A stretch of DNA of 64,000 nucleotides from Nocardia farcinica (GTDB lineage Bacteria > Actinomycetota > Actinomycetes > Mycobacteriales > Mycobacteriaceae). The stretch lies in NCBI RefSeq assembly GCF_001182745.1, contig NZ_LN868938.1, positions 3,584,763 through 3,648,762 on the forward strand, written 5' to 3'. The position numbers and the translations under genes were made by a program. Shown piece after piece: positions 55,892 to 62,800 of the stretch (the stretch's first letter is position 1; the number at the start of each line of letters is the position of its first letter). Under the pieces are notes generated by a model that worked only from the letters and a program-made list of their open reading frames with translations, did no database searches and was not told the origin of the DNA.

Positions 55892-56695
55892 TCATGCGGT
55901 CCGCACCCGTTCGTAGAAGGCCATCGCCGCGGCGGTGGCGACGTTCAGCGAGTCGGTGCCCGGCGTCATCGGGATGCGGGCGCGCACGTCACAGGCGCGC
56001 ATCGCCTCGGCCGTGAGGCCGGGGCCCTCGGCGCCGAGCAGCAGGGCCACCCGCTCGCCGGTCATCGCGCTCGCCAGATTGCGCGCGGCCGGATCGGGTG
56101 TCATCGCGATCAGCTGGAAACCGTGCTCGCGCAGCGTGGCCAGCCCGTCCGGCCAGGCGGGCACCCGGGCGAAGGGCACCCGCAGCACATGCCCCATGGA
56201 CACCCGGACCGAGCGCCGGTAGAGCGGGTCCGAGCAGCGGTCGCCGAACAGGACGGCGTCGACGCCGAGCCCGGCGGCGTTGCGGAACATCGAGCCGAGA
56301 TTCTCGTGATCGTTCACGCCCTCGAGCACGGCCACCGTGCGGGCCCGGGCCACCACCTCGGCCATGCTCAGCGCGGGCGGTCGGCGGGCCACGGCGAGCA
56401 CACCGCGGTTGAGGTGGAAGCCGACGATCTCGGCCATCACCTCCGCGCTGGTGCGGTAGTAGGGCACGTCCACCGCGGCCAGGTCGGCGGCGAGTTGGTC
56501 GTAGCGCCGCGCCACGCCCAGCAGCGCACTCGGGGTGAACCGCGAGTCCAGCATCCGCTGCACCACGACCACGCCCTCGGCGATCACCAGTCCCTTGCCG
56601 CCGGGCAGGTCCGGGCGACGGTCCGCGTCGGACAGGTCGCGGAAGTCGTCCACCCGCGGGTCGGCGGGGTCGTCCACGTCGATCACTTCGGCCAC
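55892..56695 (-). CDS. TrmH/SpoU-family RNA 2'-O-methyltransferase
   Basis: 267-residue SPOUT methyltransferase. Motif 1 NDHENLGSMFRNAAGLG, motif 2 LLGAEGPGLT and motif 3 IPMTPGTDSLNVATAAA form the SAM-binding knot. The N-terminal 100 residues are the substrate-binding domain. Probably methylates rRNA or tRNA ribose; Rv0881 is the M. tuberculosis counterpart by position. Start GTG 56695. It is divergent from yccF. Confidence 0.88.
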   Translation of the reverse strand: MAEVIDVDDPADPRVDDFRDLSDADRRPDLPGGKGLVIAEGVVVVQRMLDSRFTPSALLGVARRYDQLAADLAAVDVPYYRTSAEVMAEIVGFHLNRGVLAVARRPPALSMAEVVARARTVAVLEGVNDHENLGSMFRNAAGLGVDAVLFGDRCSDPLYRRSVRVSMGHVLRVPFARVPAWPDGLATLREHGFQLIAMTPDPAARNLASAMTGERVALLLGAEGPGLTAEAMRACDVRARIPMTPGTDSLNVATAAAMAFYERVRTA

Positions 56696-56772
56696 GTCTC
56701 CATCCTGCCCGGTGGCCGCCCGGTGTCCGCGACCACCTGCGGGCACCGCGCCGAGCTGGCATCCTGGAGAGC

Positions 56773-57090
56773 GTGAAGCCGATTCAGCTGGTGCTCAACA
56801 TCCTGTGGCTGATCTTCGCGGGATTCTGGATGGCGCTCGGCTACATCGTGGCCGGGATCATCTGCTGCGTGTTGATCATCACCATCCCGTTCGGGATCGC
56901 CTCGTTCCGCATCGCCGCCTACGTGCTGTGGCCGTTCGGCCGCACCACCGTCGAGAAGCCCGGCGCGGGAGCGGGTTCGCTGATCGGCAACATCATCTGG
57001 TTCCTGGTGGCCGGGTGGTGGCTGGCGATCGGGCACCTGCTCACCAGCATCCCGCTGTTCGTCTCGATCATCGGAATCCCGTTCGGCTGT
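56773..57090 (+). pseudogene. YccF family inner membrane protein, truncated by prophage
   Basis: The N-terminal 106 residues are a clear YccF (DUF307) domain with two pairs of membrane helices (LNILWLIFAGFWMALGYIV, IPFGIASFRIAAYVLWPFG, IIWFLVAGWWLAIGHLL). After the second conserved IIGIPFG motif, where relatives continue with an I-A-N-F/S-F-type stretch, the frame diverges into unrelated residues and stops at 57165. The break coincides with the integrase gene, so the 3' end was displaced by integration. Start GTG 56773. Confidence 0.8.
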
Positions 57091-57113
57091 CCGAGACTGA
57101 TAGAGTTCCCATT
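57078..57113. other. probable attL of the prophage
   Basis: The yccF homology ends within GGAATCCCGTTCGGC (about 57079-57093) and phage-type sequence begins by 57114 with the integrase start codon. Serine integrases recombine at a very short common core, so the exact crossover cannot be placed from one end. The matching attR should carry the missing yccF 3' end beyond this window. Confidence 0.6.
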
Positions 57114-58595
57114 ATGGCAGCCACATCACTCCGCGCGCTGGTCGGCGCGCGTGTCTCCGTCCTGAAGGGCGCGGAGAAAGTCAGCAACCTAGCACAGATC
57201 GGCACCGGGTCAAGTTGGGTCGTGTCTCGAGGACACCGTATCGTCGGTACGTTCGAAGACCTGGACGTGTCGGCGGACAAGTACACCCCGTTTGATCGTC
57301 CAGACCTGGGCCGGTGGCTGACCGATGAGCGCGCCCACGAGTGGGACATGCTCGTCTTCTCGAAGGTCGACCGGGCGTTTCGATCCATCCGGGACACGGT
57401 GGACCTTGCTCGCTGGATCGAAGCGCGGAAGAAGATTCTTGTCTTTGCCGAGGACGGGATGGTCCTCAACTACCGCGACGACGTGGACAGTTTCGAGCGT
57501 ATGATGTCTGAGTTCTTCATCATGGTTGCGAGTTTCTTCGCACAGATGGAACTGAACCGTTTCAAATCCAGGGCCAAGGATGCTCACCGCATCATCCGGC
57601 AAACGGACCGATGGGCGAACGGCGTACCGCCGTACGGGTTTTGGACCGCCCCGCACCCGTCCGGTAAGGGTCGGTGCTTGGTCCCGGACCCGGAGGGGCG
57701 GCGAGTCCTCCGGGAGGTCATCGCGCCCCGATTGCTCGCCGGAGACTCCTTTTCGTCCATCGTGGCCCATCTCAACGCGACAGGCGTCTTGACGAACATG
57801 AACCGGGCGAAGGTGGAGGCCGGAAGGGAGCCGAAGGCTGATCCCTGGACTGTGACGAATCTCCGTGACATGCTGACTTCCCTTCGTACCCAGGGAATCA
57901 AGATGTCCCAGGGCAAGCCGGTGCTGACCGAAGACGGGTCGATGATCCGCCTTGCTGATCCGACTTTTGATGACGAGACGTGGACGCGAATCCAGGAAGC
58001 CGTTGCGGCCCGGTCCCACTCAGGCAAGCGCCGCGTGAACAGTCCTAACCCGTTACTCAGCGTTGGATTCTGCGGAAAGTGCGGTAGCAATCTCTCGCAC
58101 CAGGTCCAGCAGAACGTTCCGGGAGGCAAGGAATTCCGGTACTACCGGTGCCAGAAGTGCAAGCTTCGAACCCGTGCCGATGAGGCGGAATTTCTACTAG
58201 AGGAACTATTTATCGAGACGTACGGACAGCAGGCGGTCACCCGTCGAATCTTTGTCCCCGGGTCGGACAACTCGCGAGAGCTGGAAGAGGTTGAAGCAGC
58301 CATAAAGCGATTGCGAATGGAATCCGACGCCGGACTCATCACAACCGAGGAAGACCAGAATCTCTACATGACCCGTCTTTCGTCTCTCGTTGGCCGCAGG
58401 AACGCCTTGCAGGCCAATCCGGTAGTTGCACCTACCTGGAGGGAGGAAACGACCGGAGAGACGAACGCTGAAGTGTGGGCGCGGTCCTCCCAGGAAGAGC
58501 GGAGGAAGCTACTCCAGGAACGCGGTATCCGGTTCGTCCTCCACCCCGGCAAGCGTTGGGAACTGGTAGACATCATGGGCGAGAAGATCACATAG
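57114..58595 (+). CDS. int: large serine recombinase (phage integrase)
   Basis: 493-residue serine integrase. The N-terminal resolvase domain has ARVS with the presumed nucleophile Ser15, PDLGRWL and the active-site arginine segment SKVDRAFRS. It is followed by the recombinase domain (about 165-290), a zinc ribbon (CGKCGSNLSH then YRCQKCK) and a coiled-coil C-terminus (ELEEVEAAIKRLRME). Catalyses directional integration at attB without host factors; excision needs a directionality factor, not identified here. Start ATG 57114, weak ribosome site. It reads in the same direction as truncated yccF, whose promoter may also feed it. Confidence 0.93.
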   Translation: MAATSLRALVGARVSVLKGAEKVSNLAQIGTGSSWVVSRGHRIVGTFEDLDVSADKYTPFDRPDLGRWLTDERAHEWDMLVFSKVDRAFRSIRDTVDLARWIEARKKILVFAEDGMVLNYRDDVDSFERMMSEFFIMVASFFAQMELNRFKSRAKDAHRIIRQTDRWANGVPPYGFWTAPHPSGKGRCLVPDPEGRRVLREVIAPRLLAGDSFSSIVAHLNATGVLTNMNRAKVEAGREPKADPWTVTNLRDMLTSLRTQGIKMSQGKPVLTEDGSMIRLADPTFDDETWTRIQEAVAARSHSGKRRVNSPNPLLSVGFCGKCGSNLSHQVQQNVPGGKEFRYYRCQKCKLRTRADEAEFLLEELFIETYGQQAVTRRIFVPGSDNSRELEEVEAAIKRLRMESDAGLITTEEDQNLYMTRLSSLVGRRNALQANPVVAPTWREETTGETNAEVWARSSQEERRKLLQERGIRFVLHPGKRWELVDIMGEKIT

Positions 58596-58610
58596 CCCCG
58601 AGACGACGAA

Positions 58611-58637
58611 AGCCCCCTACCGGGGTGGTAGGGGGCT
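58611..58637. terminator. intrinsic terminator after integrase gene
   Basis: AGCCCCCTACC (58611-58621) pairs perfectly with GGTAGGGGGCT (58627-58637) around a 5-base loop, followed by CTCTTCG. Its position between the integrase gene (+) and a leftward gene suggests use in both directions. Confidence 0.75.
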
Positions 58638-58690
58638 CTCTTCGTCTATGATCCTGGTTGACCGGGCTAGGTACCAGCTAGCCCGGTCTC

Positions 58691-59029
58691 TCAGTTGCCG
58701 CTCAGGATGTAGGCCCGACGCCGGTCCTTAAGGTCCCGGTTGATGTCCGCCATTTCATAGCGGTTCTTCTTGGCCTCATAGTCCGCGATCTTCAGGCTCA
58801 TCGGGGAAAACGTGGTCTGGAGTTCCAGACGCTTACGCTTCACCGTCAAGGCCATCGGATTCGTCGGGTCCAGGTAATCAACGTGCTCATCACTGCCGTA
58901 GACGAAGCGGTGAGCCTCGATGCTTTCCTCCGCCAGGGCCTCAATCTCGGCCCAGACCTGGGAAGCTTCCTGGTAACCATCCTCGGACTGAGCAAGCGAC
59001 TCGTACGCGGCAATCATGTCCTTGATCAT
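58691..59029 (-). CDS. phage hypothetical protein
   Basis: 112 residues, acidic and mostly helical (AAYESLAQSEDGYQEASQVW, IEALAEESIEAHRF), with no recognised domain. Its position next to the integrase and behind its own strong promoter is where repressors, excisionases or other lysogeny genes often sit, but no helix-turn-helix is evident. Start ATG 59029 with AAAGG upstream; an in-frame ATG at 59077 has no ribosome site and overlaps the predicted transcription start. Confidence 0.7.
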   Translation of the reverse strand: MIKDMIAAYESLAQSEDGYQEASQVWAEIEALAEESIEAHRFVYGSDEHVDYLDPTNPMALTVKRKRLELQTTFSPMSLKIADYEAKKNRYEMADINRDLKDRRRAYILSGN

Positions 59030-59082
59030 GGTCTGACCTTTCACTCTGGAGTTTTCAATGTCCCGTCTTGGTGACATCTAGA

Positions 59083-59122
59083 AGATTACCCCATCGCTTG
59101 TTTTGTGTCAACAATCAGATTG
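59083..59122 (-). promoter_or_regulatory. consensus-like leftward promoter with palindrome
   Basis: On the minus strand TTGACA (59106-59111) and TAATCT (59083-59088) are exactly 17 bases apart, close to the sigma70 consensus. Immediately upstream of the -35, CAATC-A-GATTG (59112-59122) is a perfect palindrome that could bind a regulator. It should drive the 58691-59029 gene. Confidence 0.65.
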
Positions 59123-59178
59123 AAAATACCGGTCTAGCTGGGGAAACAGTGAGTCCAAGGGCGCCTTGGAAACGAGAA

Positions 59179-59207
59179 AAACCCCCTACCGTGCGAGTAG
59201 GGGGTTT
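59179..59207. terminator. intrinsic terminator downstream of RNA ligase gene
   Basis: AAACCCCCTAC (59179-59189) pairs with GTAGGGGGTTT (59197-59207). A- and T-tracts on both sides make it a good terminator in both directions; leftward it ends the RNA ligase transcript. The stem shares CCCCCTAC with the terminator at 58611. Confidence 0.75.
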
Positions 59208-59283
59208 CTCTGGTATCCGATCGGGTAATCGGGCGTCAGCCGCTCGGGTCGAGAATAGCTGACACCTTCAGGGTAGCACCGGC

Positions 59284-60539
59284 TTACGCCACTGCCGACT
59301 CCAGGTCGACGGTGCCAGCGTCGAGCATCTTCGTTTCGTGCTCCAGAAACGCCGGGCTCTTCGCCTTCAGCAGAAGCGGTGTGATGCCCTCACGACGGAT
59401 AACGACACCTTCGTCCACGGTTCCGTTCTCGTCCAACGGGACGGCGGTCCGCCATCCGGCATCTCGGTACCTGATGTCCATGAGGTCGTTCACATCGAGG
59501 TCCATTGCATAGCCCTCGTACAGCGTGGGGACGACCTCCAGGCCGCGCTCCGCGCAGAATTCGCGGACGGCGGGCCACGACAGATCGACCGTCAAGCCCT
59601 GGTCGTTGATCGTTGCCACGCGGTAGACGTAAAGGCGGCTCTGCCCCTTCGGAATCTGGTAGGTGTAGCCCTTCTGGATGGGCTCACCGTCCGGTGTCCA
59701 CCCCACCAACTCACCGAAGACCAGGAAGCCATCCGGGATCAAACCGTCAAGCTCTCGGCCCTTCTGGGTCCAGATATCCGACTTGTAGAAGTGCCGCTGA
59801 TTCGGGTCGTTCGCGTCCTTGGTCACCCGGCGCGAGCCGTACACCTGGTCATACTCGGTGGTCTGGACTCGCACACCCATCCGCCGAGCAAGGCGCTCGC
59901 GGATCGTCAGCTTGCGGTTCACCAGAGTTCGGCCGACTCGGATACTCGTGCCGTGAAGCTTCTGCGTCACGTACACGTAATCAGCGTCGTTGATCTGATC
60001 GGCGTTGCGGAAGTAGCTCGCAGTGCTCAGGTGCTCGGGGAACATCCTCGGGTCGACGCGCCCGGGGCGCTTCGTGACCGGCTGGTTGCCGGTGGCCGTT
60101 TTCGGCTCCCGGATCACGTACTTACGGCAGACTTCCTGGCCGTTGATCGTGTCGAAGGTGTCACCTTCCCGAAGGTCGGCCGGGTCGATGCCGAACACTT
60201 CCAGCGAGGACAGCGGCATGAAAATCGCGTTCGACCGCTGGCCGCCAAGCTTGATCGCCTTCACCCGGCGGTTGTCCTCCAGGTACCCGGTGACCGTGCC
60301 GTCTGCGTTGTTCTCGGCGTGCCGATACATGTTGTTGGCACTGGCGTACTCGTGGGAGAGCTGGACCTCTGCGGGGAAGAAAACCCCAGGTCCCCCACAT
60401 TCCAGCCCTTCTGCACGATGGCGGTATGACCGAAAATCGGAATCATGACGATTCGGTCCCGGCCGATAATCGGGACGACGGCGGGCACTCGGGCGACAAC
60501 CGCCGCGTAGTTCTCGTTTTTCGGCTTGTCAAAGTTCAA
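59284..60539 (-). pseudogene. phage RNA ligase, frameshifted in the N-terminal region
   Basis: Predicted RNA ligase of actinophage type. The nucleotidyl-transfer lysine lies in YVTQKLHGTSIRVG, followed by FLVFGELVGW and EGVVIRREG. The first 50 residues (from TTG 60539, through TAIVQKGWNVGDL) are in one frame; from about 60385 coding continues in the -1 frame to the stop at 59284. The shift lies in a run reading GGGGTTTT on the coding strand (60380-60387). One extra G would restore a single protein of about 418 residues. Mutation, sequencing error or ribosomal slippage on GGG could explain it. It normally seals RNA ends made by the partner end-healing enzyme. Confidence 0.75.
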
Positions 60540-60621
60540 AATCGCTACCTCTGTTTCTTGGTTATCTAGTCGCGGATTGGCGGCAGATTGCAGGACATCT
60601 ATGTTCTCCCCGTGACAAACG

Positions 60622-61218
60622 TCAGAAATCCCCTGGCTGAACCTGGAAGCACTTCAGATTCAATCGCCGCCACATTGAGACAACCCGGTCCCGGTCATCG
60701 AATACACCGAGGACGGTGTATCGGTCCCGAATGTGCTCGTTGAAGATTTCGAGCTTCACCACCGCGTCATCTCGGGTATCGCCCGCCTTGCGCATAAGAA
60801 GGGCGTCGACCCGGAAGCCCATAGCCGCAAGCCAGTGCTGAGTAACGTCCCGGCATTCCTCGTTACGACCAGACACGAAAAGGTGCTTCGCATCCGGAAT
60901 TCCGTCACAGATACCCCAGTGAAGAGCCCGGACGTATACGTCCTCGGCGTCCTCACCTACGCGGCTGTAGTCGTATGGGCTCCGGCCGGTCATGTGCGCC
61001 ACCGTCCCGTCAATGTCCCAGATATAGGCGTTCTCGCTGCCGATTCCGGTCACAGGCTCGATATCGAGTCGGAATTTGGGTGTGACCGGCTTCCAGTCGC
61101 GTAGTGGGTACCGCTTCGCCATGCGGTCGATGACCTTCTCCGGGACGTATCGACCGCCGTTTGCCCGGCGCAGTTCATTGCGCCGCTTACACTCGTCGGG
61201 CGGTACCGGGAAGTCCAC
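60622..61218 (-). CDS. polynucleotide kinase/phosphatase-like protein, 5'-truncated
   Basis: 198 residues. The C-terminal 150 form an HAD-type 3'-phosphatase as in T4 Pnkp (nucleophile in YIWDIDGTVAHM, then LFVSGRNEE and VFDDRDRVV). The N-terminal 45 match only the end of the 5'-kinase domain (FPVPPDECKRRNELRR). The kinase P-loop part is absent: upstream in this frame are stops, and only 120 bases separate it from the previous gene. GTG 61218 is the first usable start. Phosphatase activity may survive; kinase activity should not. Its usual partner, RNA ligase, follows and is also damaged. Confidence 0.7.
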   Translation of the reverse strand: MDFPVPPDECKRRNELRRANGGRYVPEKVIDRMAKRYPLRDWKPVTPKFRLDIEPVTGIGSENAYIWDIDGTVAHMTGRSPYDYSRVGEDAEDVYVRALHWGICDGIPDAKHLFVSGRNEECRDVTQHWLAAMGFRVDALLMRKAGDTRDDAVVKLEIFNEHIRDRYTVLGVFDDRDRVVSMWRRLNLKCFQVQPGDF

Positions 61219-61333
61219 GCAGACGAACGGAGTGCCTTTACTAGAAACGCGTCATCAATGTAGAAGTTCGCAGTATCGGTGCTTCCAGTGAGCTTGATTG
61301 CGACCTTCCGAGAGTCCCCATTAATTGACTCGA

Positions 61334-61513
61334 TCAATCGCAGCCCCCGGAGCTGGACGAAGACGAGTCACACGAACTCGAAGAGGAAGAGGAAGAGGAA
61401 GACGCGCTGTAGTAGCCCGAATAGGTGGTGTCGTACGGGGTGCTCGTGTTGCTCGATCCTGCACGGCGGTTCTTGGCCGCCTGCTGGCGTCGCTTGGCGT
61501 CACGGAGAGACAT
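61334..61513 (-). CDS. small serine-rich phage protein
   Basis: 59 residues: a basic N-terminus (MSLRDAKRRQQAAKNRR) and a tail of runs of serine interrupted by Cys, ending SGGCD. Function unknown. Start ATG 61513 with AAAGG ten bases upstream. It ends in TGA overlapping a TTG that opens a short frame (61337 leftward; IKLTGSTDTANFYIDDAFLV), possibly the tail of a lost gene. Confidence 0.6.
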   Translation of the reverse strand: MSLRDAKRRQQAAKNRRAGSSNTSTPYDTTYSGYYSASSSSSSSSSSCDSSSSSSGGCD

Positions 61514-61542
61514 GGGGGCATTACCTTTCGATGGAACAGAAA

Positions 61543-61564
61543 AGCCCGGCTCAGAGGCCGGGCT
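61543..61564 (-). terminator. leftward intrinsic terminator
   Basis: AGCCCGGC (61543-61550) pairs with GCCGGGCT (61557-61564). On the minus strand the stem is followed by TTTTCTGTT, a proper U-tract. It lies just after the 57-residue zinc-binding-like gene and before the serine-rich gene. Confidence 0.7.
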
Positions 61565-61583
61565 GGGGAGTATATCTGTTGGG

Positions 61584-61757
61584 TCAGAACGTTGGAGGGG
61601 TGGAGTCGAATCCATCTGAGATTCCTGCCCTATCAGCACACTTGCCCCGATGCACATCCCACTTCGCGCCTTCGGAATCCACGATGTGGTCCCCCTCCCG
61701 GATCGACTCGTAACAGATGCAGCACATGCCTGCGAATAGCGGCATGGGAGAACTCAT
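61584..61757 (-). CDS. small zinc-finger-like phage protein
   Basis: 57 residues. MCCICYESIREGDHIVD and AKWDVHRGKCAD together give a C-x2-C...H-x3-C pattern, as in small treble-clef zinc proteins. Function unknown; phage proteins of this type are often regulators or host-takeover factors. Start ATG 61757 with AAGGA six bases upstream; the stop precedes the terminator. Confidence 0.65.
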   Translation of the reverse strand: MSSPMPLFAGMCCICYESIREGDHIVDSEGAKWDVHRGKCADRAGISDGFDSTPPTF

Positions 61758-61822
61758 AAGAAGTCCTTCGTGGGTCGTAGTTATCAGGCCGGGTCAGTGC
61801 AATCCCAGCAGTTCAGAGCCGG

Positions 61823-61993
61823 TCACATCAAGTCCGAATCGGCGACGACGTACATTACAAGGAATGATAAAGCCGCCGCAATCACGTTAGCCGACACAAG
61901 GGCGGGGTCGTTTCCATACGCAACGACCATCGGGATGCACAGAAGATTCAAGATGCCGAAAAATGCGTTCAGGCCGAAAAGGAAAATACCCAT
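61823..61993 (-). CDS. small two-helix membrane protein of phage
   Basis: 56 residues with two hydrophobic segments: LFGLNAFFGILNLLCIPMVV and, after a YGNDP turn, ALVSANVIAAALSFLVMYVV. It ends in an acidic ADSDLM. A membrane hairpin of unknown function. Start ATG 61993 with AAGGA eight bases upstream, overlapping the stop of the deaminase gene, so the two are probably co-transcribed. Confidence 0.65.
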   Translation of the reverse strand: MGIFLFGLNAFFGILNLLCIPMVVAYGNDPALVSANVIAAALSFLVMYVVADSDLM

Positions 61994-62003
61994 CTTCTAA
62001 TCC

Positions 62004-62366
62004 TTAAGGGGTGACGACGCGGGTAATGCCCGCGCCGGAAATCAGCTTGTAGCACGCGTAGCAGGGTGCTCGCGTTACGTAGAGAGTCGCGTCAATGAGG
62101 TCTTCCCGATCACAGTGGAGAAGGGCATTCGCCTCCGCGTGGATTGCAATGCAATTATCGTACGAACTGCCGGGCGTGCAGTTGGAAGTACGGCGCGGAC
62201 AGGTGTGGCAACCTGGCCACCCCGCTGGAGCGCCGTTATATCCAGTGGCCCGGATTCGGTGGTTCCGAACAACGACGGCTCCAACCTTGTCCCGCTCGCA
62301 ATCCGAGCGGGCAGCGACAGCCCGAGCAATGCCGATAAAGTACTCATCCCAGGTCGGTCGGCTCAC
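62004..62366 (-). CDS. phage deoxycytidylate deaminase (CMP/dCMP deaminase fold)
   Basis: 120 residues. Zinc-dependent deaminase with the catalytic HAEANAL and the PCYAC pair of zinc cysteines, plus extra Cys/His in the GCHTCPRR insert typical of dCMP deaminases. Converts dCMP to dUMP for thymidylate synthesis during phage replication. The start GTG 62366 overlaps the upstream stop as GTGA; longer in-frame extension reads through the upstream gene. Confidence 0.85.
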   Translation of the reverse strand: MSRPTWDEYFIGIARAVAARSDCERDKVGAVVVRNHRIRATGYNGAPAGWPGCHTCPRRTSNCTPGSSYDNCIAIHAEANALLHCDREDLIDATLYVTRAPCYACYKLISGAGITRVVTP

Positions 62367-62542
62367 TGAAGCACCTTCGGGAATGGCACGCCGGGGTTGG
62401 CGGCTCTCCACTCGTCGCGCAGCACGTAAAACTCGTTGGCAACTCGATCAACCTGTGCTTTTGCCTCGCGGAATTTGGGAACCCACTCGTCATTTGCTGC
62501 CATCAATGCGGCGGCCCGCTCCCGGTATTCGTCTTCGGTCAC
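62363..62542 (-). CDS. small phage protein, unknown
   Basis: 59 residues, helical and charged (VTEDEYRERAAALMAANDEW, KAQVDRVANEFYVLRDEW). No recognised family. Start GTG 62542 with AAAGGCGGG upstream. The stop overlaps the deaminase start by four bases, so it is translationally coupled to it. Confidence 0.6.
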   Translation of the reverse strand: MTEDEYRERAAALMAANDEWVPKFREAKAQVDRVANEFYVLRDEWRAANPGVPFPKVLQ

Positions 62543-62568
62543 TTGTCGTCCCGCCTTTCCGTCATCGC

Positions 62569-62796
62569 CTAGAAACGGTCTTCTATGTTGCGCTCGATGA
62601 GCGCGAGTTGATATTCCCGCATCCGACCGCTCTCGGCTATCTGCGTAGTGGTGCATCGGAAGAATCGGTGCAAGAACTCGTCTTCGGTTACCGGCTCCCA
62701 GAACGGCGGCGCATCTTTATCGAGCCAGCCGTCCGGGTCCCAGATCACATGCCCTCTCAATGCCGCCCACACCTGGGGCGGAAGCTTGACACTCAA
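62569..62796 (-). CDS. small phage protein, unknown
   Basis: 75 residues, tryptophan-rich in the first half (PQVWAALRGHVIWDPDGWL, PPFWEPVTEDEFL) and helical in the second. No family recognised. Start TTG 62796, four bases after the polymerase stop, with GGCTGAGAGA upstream. Part of the polymerase operon. Confidence 0.6.
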   Translation of the reverse strand: MSVKLPPQVWAALRGHVIWDPDGWLDKDAPPFWEPVTEDEFLHRFFRCTTTQIAESGRMREYQLALIERNIEDRF

Positions 62797-62800
62797 TCTC

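Noticed and set aside
61770..62000. Plus-strand 76-residue frame in the prophage
   Set aside because: The opposite strand encodes a better-supported two-helix membrane protein with a ribosome site and operon context.
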